Below are positions 45,201 to 56,700 of a DNA stretch of 64,000 nucleotides, in pieces. Source of the DNA: Tillandsia leiboldiana (Eukaryota; Streptophyta; Magnoliopsida; Poales; Bromeliaceae); NCBI GenBank assembly GCA_029204045.2, contig CM055066.1:49661863-49725862 (forward strand). The letters are read 5' to 3'. Numbering within the stretch: the first letter of the stretch is position 1; the number at the start of each line of letters is the position of its first letter. The position numbers and the translations under genes were made by a program. The notes beneath the pieces were generated by a model. The model was not told the DNA's origin. It saw nothing but the letters and a program-made list of their open reading frames with translations, and ran no database searches.

Positions 45201-48200
45201 ACCTCAAGGGGTTCAATACCAAGGCAACAATACGGCTAAGGCGGCTGTCATAGGAGAGGGGCACAAAACTATACCACCAAAACAATACCAGGGCCAACAG
45301 CAAGGGCTTAGCAGGCAGCTCTTTGAACAGAGAAGAGCTGCGAGGCTGTGTTACAAGTGTGGCGAGAAGTACCAACCTGGACACCACTGTCAATCCCAAA
45401 CCCTACTCCACATCAAGGCTTACCTGGAACCAGATGAGGTGTTCGATGAGCAGTTGCTGCAATGGGAACAGGAAGAAGAAGAGACTCCTGGGGCTGAAGA
45501 TGAAGAAGAAGAGGTGGGCATTTCAGTGCATGCACTCAGCGGGCAAAACCCCCACAACACCATCAAGGTGCAAGGAGAAGTGGGTAACACGAATGTCACG
45601 ATTTTGATAGATACGGGCAGCACCCACAGCTTCATCGATTTTAAGGTGGCAAGGGAAGTCAAGGCAACCATGACAGCAGCCAACCCACTTGTAGTAACCG
45701 TTGCGGATGGCCATAAGGTTATGAGCAAACTTAAGTGCTCTAATTTTCAATGAACCATGCAAGGAGAAAACTACCAATCGGAGCTAAGGGTCATTAGATT
45801 AGACGGGTCGAGCATCATTTTGGGTATCGACTGGTTGAGGAAATATGGGAAGGTCACGTTCGACTACGTCGACAACTCCGTATCATTCGTAAAGGAGGGA
45901 CGACCAATGAATCTCAAGGGGATAGCCGAAGGATCTAAGTTAAGAACTACTACGGTGGAATTGAAGCTTATAACCGCAGTGCAGTGGTACAAGGAAAGCC
46001 AAGAAGGGAATTGCTGTGCCATAGGTAACTACTGCCCCGGGGAAACAGCCAACGAAAAAGCAGGAATCCCCAAGGAAATACAGGAAGTTCTCAACCTTTA
46101 CGAAGATGTGTTTCAAGAGCCCAAGGGGTTACCTCCCAGTAGACCACAGGATCACAGGATCCCTCTGCAAGTCGGGGCCCGGCCGGTCAACCTCAGACCC
46201 TACAGGTATACACATGAACAGAAGGAGGAGATCGAGAGGCAAATAAAGGAAATGCTCCAGAATTCTATGATCCAACCAAGCACCAGTCCCTACGCGTCAC
46301 CTGTACTATTGGTCAAGAAGAAGGACAAAACTTGAAGGCTATGTATAGACTACAGGCACCTGAATAGGGCAACCATTAAAGACAAGTACTCGATACCGTT
46401 GATAGACGATTTGCTGGATGAGTTGGGGGTTCACAATACTTCTCTAAAATCGACTTACGATCAGGCTACCACCAAATCAGGATGAATCCCGAAGAGGTGC
46501 ACAAGACAGCTTTTAAAACCCACCAAGGCCACTATGAATTTCTGGTGATGCCCTTTGGGCTAACGAACATGCCCTCCACCTTCCAAGCCATAATGAACAA
46601 CATATTCGAGCAGTATCTAAGGAGGTTTGTGCTCGTGTTCTTTGACGGCATACTAGTCTATAGCAAATCACTCTTGGATCACATAGTTCACTTGAAAGTA
46701 GTGCTGGGAGTGTTGAGAGAGAATCGGCTATTTGCTAAGAGGACCAAGTGCTCTTTCGGACAGAGAAAAGTAGGATTCTTAGGCCACATAATATCAAGGG
46801 AGGGAGTGGCCACCGACCCCGACAAGGTGGCTGCTATGAAAGAATGGCCTGTACCCAAAACAATGCGGGAATTACGGGGCTTCCTGGGGCTCACTGGATA
46901 CTACAGAAGATTTATAAAAGGGTACGGAGGAATAAGCAAGCCCCTCATTGAGCTGCTAAAGAAGGATAACTTCACGTGGAATGATGAGACGCAAAAGGCA
47001 TTCGAAAGGCTGCAGGAGGTGATGACTAGGGCCCCAGTTTTGGCCATGCCCGATTTCACTAAATCCTTTACTATAGAGGTGGACGCGTGTGATAGCGGGA
47101 TCGGAGCCGTACTCACTCAAGATGGCAAACCACTAGCATACCTCAGCAAGGCTATCAGCCCACGCAACATGGGGCTGTCGACATATGAAAAAGAGTTCTT
47201 GGCCATACTTTTAACCGTGTCGAAGTGGAAGCACTATCTCGGCTCCAAACCATTTGTCATCAAGACGGACCACAAAAGTTTGAAGTATTTGCTGGAGCAG
47301 CGAATATCCTCAGCGATACAACAAAAAAGAATGCTTAAATTAATGGGATTGGATTACACGATCCAATACAAGAAAGGGAAGGAGAATGTCGCAGCGGATG
47401 CCCTCTCAAGAAGAAGAAGAGAAGTAGGTGATAACCAAGCCATTACTGCCATAATTCCTTCATGGGTCCAAGAGGTGACCGAGAGCTATGAAGGAAATGC
47501 CCAGGTGCAGCAACTAATAGCCCAGCTACTGCTAAGCTCAGATGCCCAACCAAACTATGCCTATCAGCAAGGAATACTTAAATACAAAGGAAGAATCTAC
47601 ATAGGAGGCTCGGGGGATCTAAGGCCAAAGCTCATGGATCAGATGCATGCGTCGGTTCTAGGGGGTCATTCAGGTATGAATCACATCTATAGAAGAATGA
47701 AACAATTGTTTTATTGGCCGAGCATGAAACAGGAAATAGAGAAGAGGGTAAAAGAATGCGAAGTGTGCACAAGAAACAAGGTCGACGGGACGCCGTACGC
47801 AGGATTGCTACAGCCTCTACAAATCCCAGTACAAGCATAGCAATCGATCAACATGGACTTCATAGACGCATTGCCGAAATCGGAGGGCAAGGATACAATA
47901 CTAGTGGTGGTCGACAGGCTCACAAAGTACGCCCACTTTATTTCGTTAACTCACCCCTACAGTGCTCAAGACGTGGCCATAGCTTTTATGGATACCATCT
48001 ACCGACTGCACGGGCTTCCACAAGGCATCGTATCCGACCGAGATAAAATCTTTACAAGCCAAATCTGGCAAGATCTGTTCAAGCTCATGGGGGTCAAGCT
48101 GCAAATGAGCACGGCGTATCACCCGCAGACCGACGGTCAGACGGAGAGAGTTAATAGGTGCTTAGAGACCTACTTGCGCTGCATGTGCTGCCAATACCCG

Positions 48201-51200
48201 CGCAAATAGCACAAGCGGCTAACCCTGGCGGAATGGTGGTATAACACCAACCACCATTCCTCCCTAGGGATGACACCCTTTCAAGCCTTGTACCGATACC
48301 CCCCTCCGACGTACCCAGTGGTACACATGAATATGAACATCGGCCCCACAGTGGAAGAATAGAATCAGGAAAGGGAAAGAATGGTGCACTTACTGCGGGA
48401 GAGATTGAAGGAGGCGCAAACAGAATGAAACAAAATGCAGATAAGAGGAGAATCGACAAGGAGTACCAGGAAGGAGAAAGGGTTTACCTGAAGCTCCAAC
48501 CCTACCGCCAGAGTAGTGTTGCTCTGAGGCACAACCTCAAACTTACCGCGAGATACTTCGGGCCTTTCAAAATACTCGAGCGGGTTGGGCCAGTAGCCTA
48601 CCGACTACAACTCCCCGAGGAGTCCCGAGTGCACCCGGTGTTCCATGTCTCTCTGCTCAAGCGGGGAACCCCAGAGAAAGCACAAGTCTCACCTGTGGCT
48701 CCCAAGGCGAGCGAAAGTGGCCAGATCTTAGCAGCACCGGAGAAGGTGCTCGATCGCCGCCTAGCTCGACGCGGCAAACGAGCAACGACACAGGTCCTCG
48801 TTACATGGAGCAACTTGGACGAAGCCGAAGCTACATGGGAGGACTACTGGACTCTTAAGAAGCAGTTTCCGGAGTTCGATCTTTGAGAGCAAGGATTGTT
48901 TTAAGGGGGAGGGTGTGTAACGATCGGATCCCCGAACCTTAGAAGGGGAGGAGGGAGGAGAAATAGACACTGAGATTTGGGGAGGTTGAGTAGTGAAGTG
49001 GAACTCGAGAGAATCTAAGAAGTCAGGGGGGGCTTCCAACTGGGTTAGATGATGGAGCAATGATCACATCGGGCCGCAGGCTGAGGCCCATCTCGAGGTC
49101 CATAGCAGCATCAACATAGTAGAAGTCCATAGCAGCATTTACATAGTAGAAGTTGGTGGGGGGCCCACTTTCTGAGTCCGGCCCACTCATAAAATAAGCC
49201 TTAGGGGCCCAGTGATGTTTAGGCTCACTTATTCTAATACTTTACCTGTAATCCTTTCATTATCGCAAATTAGAGATTAGTAGGGAAAAGTATATAAGAA
49301 TAATTGTAAGAGAAGTAAAATTATGAATGGAATAGTTAACTTCTTCTTCTCAACCCTTTTCTTCTCTTCTCTCCCAAGTCTTCCCTTCTCTTACCCTTAC
49401 CTCCCCTCAATTCTCTCTCTTTTCACCTGGCAAGTAATCACCATCATCCTCACCGCCATCCTCATCTCAGAGTTCTCTCATCACTGACGGGTTGCGGATC
49501 GTCCGAGGATTCACTCGTCGCCACCCTAGCCTCACCACCATCCACGCCTCCAAGATAACTCATCCTTGGCAGGTTGCAGATCATCGGGGGATGCAACAGC
49601 GTGTACCTCCAATTTTTTATCGATTAGTAGTCTTTTGGTTTTACTGTCAAGAAGAGGATTTGAACTATGAGAACTGGCATGTTCTGAAAAAAGTATGTTT
49701 TAACTCTTATATGGAGTGCAGTGGGTGGGCATTTAAGTAATCATCGTTTCACCATCTTGTCATTATCATGACTGTTATTATTTGTATCATTATCTATTAA
49801 TATTATTGTTGAATGCCACTATTTGATTCCTGGATATATACAACAGATAGAAATAATGAATCGACCTATTGCTATTTAATAGATACATAGTTTGTGGGCT
49901 ACTTGGGAAGTTCTCTTGCGAGTTTGTCTCATGTTCTTCATTCATTCTTTTGTAGGTCTTGGACTTTGATTTTGAGAAATTTTGCTCTATCTCTCTGTCA
50001 AATTTGAATGTATATGCATGCTTAGTTTGTGGGAAGTACTACCAAGGAAGAGGTCTCAAGTCTCATGCATATACACATAGCCTTGAAGCAGGCCACCATG
50101 TTTATATTAATCTCGAGACCGAGAAAGTCTATTGTCTCCCTGATGGATATGAGATAAATGATTCATCATTAGATGATATCCGGCACGTTCTAAACCCAAG
50201 GTATTGCAGCTGGTTACTTTATGCTTTTAGCAGTATTACTTGAATGATTAGCTATATCATGTATTCCTAGCTGGTCAAATATTCAGATCCATGTTTAATG
50301 TATTCCTTCTAGTATATTACTATTTCTAGGTTTAGATCTACATTGATATAACCGGATTGAGATGAACTTTTCCATATTGTGGAATTTATATGTAGATACC
50401 TCAAGTTTAGTTTCTTTTCCTCTTGCAAAATTGGGAAGGAAAAGGAGTTTTTACATCCCAAAATTGAGCTGTTAGTAGAAGACTAAAAGTGTCGTCACTT
50501 TTTTTTTATGTGCTTTTCACTGATATTGAAGAGGCAAATTTTTTCAGTATGCAGTAAGTAGAAAAACTTGCTCTCTTGTAGGCGTGCTGCTTTTAGTACT
50601 TTTTTTTTTAGATTTAGGTTGTGAAAATGTTAATTTTCTGCTTCTCATTAGATGAATGGATGTTAGAGATTAGAAGAAGAAATAAAAAGAAAAGTTGCAG
50701 GATTTGTTATTACAGGGAAAGCTTTATATGAAGTCACTAAATCTACTAAATCCACTTCTTATAGTAAGTACTCCTCTTCTTTGTCTTTATTTCTAATTAA
50801 TACTTTTCTTCATGATATTAAACTTAGTTTTTAAAAAATTATGGTTTGAGTATTGTTAATCTCTCAGGCTTCGCTTGGTTGAGGTATAAAAGAGAATTAG
50901 TTGTACCAGGGATAAGTATAAATTTTGGAACAAGCTGGAACTAATGTAAATTTGTGTTTGGTTGGATTTTAGGTTAGTACCAGGTATAAAAAAAATAGTG
51001 TTTGGAAATAATTGAAGAATAAGAGGAATAGAGAATTAACTTTTATGTTAAAAGAATAAAATATCCTTTCCTTTTTAGTTTTTTTTTTCAAAATTAAAAT
51101 TTCAAAATTTATTCAAATTTTAATATTTATTAATTTTAATTTTTATAAAAATTTTAAGTGGGAGAAAAAAAAAATTAATTTTTAAATTTTAAGTGGGAGT

Positions 51201-53665
51201 AAAAATTTTAATTTTTAAATTTATATAAATTTTAAAAAAATTATAAAAAAATTGTATAAATTTTAAAATTTTAAAATTAATATTATTTTTTTTAAAAAAA
51301 AAATAAAATAAAATTTTTAGATTTATTAAAATATAAAATAAAAAAAAATTAAAATTTAAAGAATTAAAAATTAAAAATTTAAATTTTAAATATTTTTTAA
51401 AATTTAAAAATTCTAATTAAAAAAAAAAATAATCAAAAGAAGCATAAAAGAAAGAAAGAAAAAAAAAAAAAAAGACAAAAAGAAAAAAAAAAGAAAAAGC
51501 AAAGGGCCCCTTCCCAAGGCACTCTGCGTTGGGAAGGGGCTTATTCTGCGTTGTTCGGGGGGAGGGGGGGAACCCAAATCCCCCCCTCATACCTATTCCC
51601 CACCTATTCCCCCCCCCCCCCCCCCCATTCCCATTTTGTATGGGTACAAAGGGGGGATATCCCCCCTTTGTACCCAAACCAAACAAACCAAACAGCACCT
51701 CAAAGCTTGTCATAGTAGCATGAGGAATGTACTTCTTTCCCCTTTAATGTGGCTGTTTGCGAACATATATTCTTTTAGTTTGTATATATACTTGCTTGTG
51801 TTTTGCTGCTATCTATCTCGTTTATGTGTCATTTCAGTTTTCCATTAGAATTTTTAATCTATCGCGCTAACTAAATTATTTTGTTTTCATGTGTAGATTC
51901 TCTAGAGAGCAAGTCCTACATCTTGATGAAAATAGGCAATGGTCAAGAGCACTTGATGGCTCAAATTATCTCCCTGGAATGGTAAATTTCCATGCATTTC
52001 GTGCAAATTTCTCACTGCACACACATACATACTCGTAGAAAGAAAGAAAAGCTAAAAGTCGTTTCTGGAGAGAAATCTCAATACTTGTGGTTTTGCGTAC
52101 TTGTGAAAGTTCGTAAATGATAATTCTATGCCATAGTATGCTTCTGAAAATAGTAGTCCATTACTTCAAGGTCAGATTGTGAAGTAAAAAACATGTAGCA
52201 GAAATATATGCTGAATGGAATTTGTTGGCTCTTGCCTTGTTTTTTTTTTTCCTTCAGTCAATGATGGAAAATTCAAGGTCAAAATTATTATTAATTTTTT
52301 TTTCTTTGTCTAGACCTTTTGTATCTCTATGGAATTACTGATGGCTGATTATTTTCAAATGAGTCTACCAACAATCAATAATGTAACTAAACCAACTAGC
52401 GTCATAGGCTTCATGGCAATCCTTAATTTGTCTCTATTTATTGTGCCAAGAATTTTTTAACAATGTTTCACTCACAAATTGAATTTCTTATCAATTTAAT
52501 GAGAGTTGATGACTTAACAACTGGTTGAAACATAGGCTGAGCACTAATCTTTGCTGTTGATAAATAAATGTAATTATATCACATTTTTTTTGGTTATTAT
52601 GTTTAGGTTGTTATTTTGATTATCTACATGGATTACTTAATTAGAAGGAAAAAACAGGCTTTACCTATATATCTATTTACCCATGCTGACATGAGATCGT
52701 AACATTTGAAGCAAAAGAAAAGAGTACCGATTATACGGCAGTTCATAGAAACCTATGAAGAAATTATAAATTCTGCAGCTGTGCTACTTGTAAAAGAATT
52801 TGCAGAAATTGGAACTAACACATGTATTGCTGTATGATTATGTCGTGTTTTTAGTAGTTCAACTCCAGGAACAGCTAATTTGTATTGAAACAATCCAGGC
52901 AGAATATTCTCTATGTCAATCTGAGGATCGTCCAAGAATAATCTTTTCTTTTTCTCGTTTTTTTTGTTTTTTTTAATTTTCAGGTTGGTCTTAATAACAT
53001 TAAGGAGACTGATTTTGTCAATGTCACAATACAATCCTTAATGAGAGTCACTCCCTTGAGAAACTTCTTTCTTATTCCTGAAAACTATCAACATAGCAAG
53101 TCCCCCCTCGTTCATCGTTTTGGAGAACTGACTCGCAAGATTTGGCATGCAAGGAACTTCAAGGGGCAGGTTGGTTTTTCCAGCTCTTAGTTAACTACCT
53201 ATAAAGCACGTTTGGTGCCCACGATTGGATTAGATAGGATAAGAAGAGCAATTGATGTTGGATGGAGAGAGGATTCACTGACTTGGAGGCATCAAGGGTT
53301 GCAATAGGTGGGGGTGAGTCCAACGAGGTACGAGAGGAGTTTTTCACGACTTCTTTGCTAATCTTTGTACCAACATCTCTCTATCATGTTATATGGTCCA
53401 ATCCAATCCTGGGTGCCAAGTGGGCATTTTGAGATATGCAACAGATTCATGTCTTTTGGTCGTAACTCTGTCCATATTCAGGTCAGTCCGCATGAGTTCC
53501 TGCAGGCAGTTATGAAGGCCAGTGATAAGAGGTTTCAAATTGGTGTACAATCCGATCCTGTGGAGTTCATGTCCTGGCTTTTGAATACACTGCATGCAAA
53601 ATTAAGGAGCTCGAAGAAGAAAAATAAGAGCATTATACATGACTGCTTTCAGGTATCGGTTGCAC

Positions 53666-53705
<40 letters not shown>

Positions 53706-56700
53706 CCTGGGGTTATTATGTATATATCCTACAAAATTTCCTATTTACATATTTACCTCCTATAAAATCTGAATTTCCTCATATACCCTCTTAAAAGTGC
53801 ATTTTCTTACAAAAATTTCGTCTCCAATTCATCGGAGAGAGTTGGCTTAGCGTTGGAAAATGTTTTTAACAACAATGATTGTGAAGGGCAAATGGGAAAA
53901 TTTCAAATTTTGCGAGGACGTATATGTAAAAAACTCTTTCCTTTATTGGTTCACTGTCGTCCTGTATCATACATATAATGGAAGGATTGTGGCAGGGGGA
54001 ACTCGAAGTTGTTAAGGAAATTCATAAGAGACCTCTTCTGGAAAAGAAAGAGAATGGTGAAGAGGAGAACAATGGGGCCGTTTCAGAGGGTGGAGCAACA
54101 AATGGGAACGTCGTGACAGAAGCGTCTAGAGTGCCATTTTTAATGCTCGGCCTTGACTTGCCTCCTCCCCCTCTCTTCAAAGATGCGATGGAGAAAAATA
54201 TTATTCCTCAGGTATGCTCAGGATGTCCCAATTATGATTTTTCACTATTTTCATGTTGAAACTGTTTTAATGCTGTGCAGAATACGTTCTAATTCTGTCT
54301 TTATGTAGTTATTCACTTTATAACCAGCATCTAATTTGTCTGTTCATCTTAGCAACACATGAAATATCAGAGCCCAAAAACCGCTGGATTGAAGATACTG
54401 AAAAAACTGTGTTTTTAGCTAGTGATGTTTTTAACCGCCATGGGTGGAATTGCAATTTATTAGAGAGTTTAGGCAGTTAAAAATTATTATGTTTTAGATG
54501 TTACAGATGCATCTCAAGAGTTCCAGATATCTTACTCAAATGTTATTATTATTTGGTTTATCATTGTTTCAACTGTGATAGAAAATATGAATGTTGTTGA
54601 AAACATATGCAGATTATTTCTTTCTAGAAGGTCAGTGGAAGGCACTAGTGATGCTGTTCTTACTATTATGTTTTACGTCGTATCATGTTCGAAGTCTCCA
54701 ATTTCCCTAGCTTTTATCTTTTTTTTCATTTTCTAGATCCTCTTCTTTTGTTGCGAGTTGGCATTACAAATAAATCTCTTTCTTATCTTCGTCAGGTTCC
54801 TCTTTTCAATATATTGAAGAAGTTTGATGGCGAGACTGTTACCGAGGTCGTGCGGCCGTGCATAGCGAGAATGCGGTACCGCGCGACCAAATTACCCAAG
54901 TATATAATCCTTCACATGCGGCGATTTACGAAAAATAATTTCTTCGTCGAAAAGAACCCTACTCTCGGTACGCTATGCTCTCTATTTTTCTTATGAGTTA
55001 ATTAGGGTAAATTGCACGTCTGGTCCTCAAACTATGAGCGGGTGACGCTTTGGTCCTCAAATTTTAATTTGTTTTAATTTCTGGATCAAACTTTCAGAAT
55101 TGTTGCAATCAAGTCGCACAACCTAATTTAGCTGACTAAATACTCACGCATCGTTGATATAAAAGTGATATAGCGTTTTAATTATGGGCGCATCATCAAT
55201 CACGATACTGATACATCACTTTTACATCAGCAACACATTAATATTTAGTCAACTAAGTTGGGTTAAAGGATTTGATTGCAATAACTCTAAGCTACCGTTT
55301 GGAACGGGTACAAAGGGGGGATATTGTACCCAAACGGCTTTGGAATATCCCCGGGATGGGATATCCCTCCCAAACGGGGATAACCCCGGTTTGGGGGAGG
55401 GATATCCCATCCCCCCACACCCCCCGGTTTAAGAAACCCCTTCTCAGAGCCTTGGGAAGGGGCAATTTGGTTTTTTTTTTTTTTCTTTTTTTTTTTTTAT
55501 GTTTCTTTTGATTTTTTTTTTTAATTAGAATTTTTAAATTTAAAAAGATATTTAAATTTTTTATTTTTAATTTTTTAAATTTTATATTTTAATAAATCTA
55601 AAAATTTTATTTTTTTGTTTTAAAAAATATTAATTTTTAAATTTTAAAATTTATACAATTTTTTTTATAATTTTTTAAAAATTTTTATAAATTTAAAAAT
55701 TTAAATTTGTACTCCTACTTAAAATTTTAAAATTAATTTTTTTTTTTTTGCTCCCACTTAAAATTTTTAAAAAAATTAAAATTAATAAATATTAAAAATT
55801 GAATAAATTTTGAAATTTTAATTTTAAAAAAAATATTAAAAAAAAAGATATTTTAATCTTTTAACACAAAAGTCAACTCTCTATTCCTCCTTATTCTTCA
55901 ATCACTACCAAACACTTTACATTATACCTAGCTTATCCCTTACTTTATACTTATTCCTGGTATAACTTATTCTGGCTTATCCCCAATCCAAACGGTACCT
56001 AAATGATCGAACCAGAAATTACAAAATGTCAGCTGACTCATAGTTTGAGGATCAGACGGTCAATTTACCCAAAGTTCTTGTGCTTCTGAGTTGTGAATTA
56101 TTAGTTTTTTTTCTTTTTCTTTTCCAGTAAACTTTCCTGTGAAGAACCTGGAACTGAAGGATTATATCCCGTTGCCCGCGGTGAAGGAGAATAAGAAGTT
56201 GCGCTCAAAATATGATCTCATTGCAAATATTGTTCATGATGGCAAACCCAGTGAAGGGAGCTACAGAGTTTTCGTGCAGCGGAAGTCGGAAGAGCTTTGG
56301 TATGTTCCTTTGCCAATTTTAAGTTTTCTTTCTCACTACTCTTCTACTAATTGTTATTGAACTTAAATAAATAGGTATTGCAACTGTAGAATGAATATAC
56401 ATGTTGAAAACACCGTTCGTTAACAGCTCAAACTTTTGGACAAACACGGTTGTTTCATTTAATTTAACATGATATCAGAACATAACATGAGGTCCTGAGT
56501 TCGAATGTCGTCAGATTTTTAACATAATTGATTTCTTTTTATTTAACTTAAGTTCACGTTTTGGGCCTATAAAAAATTTAGAGCCTGGACGGTAACAAAG
56601 ATAGGAATTCCAGGTGAAAATACTAAGCTCTTTAGCAAGAATTTAAGTATCTATCTGCACGGTCCGTATTCACTATATTGTATCGTGCCCACAAAATATC

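Larger units (their letters stand above)
43350..49598 (+). mobile_element. Decayed Gypsy chromovirus-type LTR retrotransposon in USP39 intron 1
   Basis: 6249 bp, plus strand, flanked by ACGTG (43345-43349) and GCGTG (49599-49603), a 5-bp target duplication with one mismatch. LTRs (671 and 683 bp) start TGTAACGATCGG and end GGATGCAACA. By eye they differ at about 15 positions plus a 12-bp indel, so the copy is older than the gag-only element. The order gag, protease, RT, RNase H, integrase and a C-terminal chromodomain-like part is that of Gypsy chromoviruses, perhaps Reina. The host gene's splice sites are untouched. Confidence 0.92.

Noticed and set aside
51417..51723. Frames inside the intron 2 MITE
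   Set aside because: Poly-A/T and poly-C tracts within a non-coding MITE.
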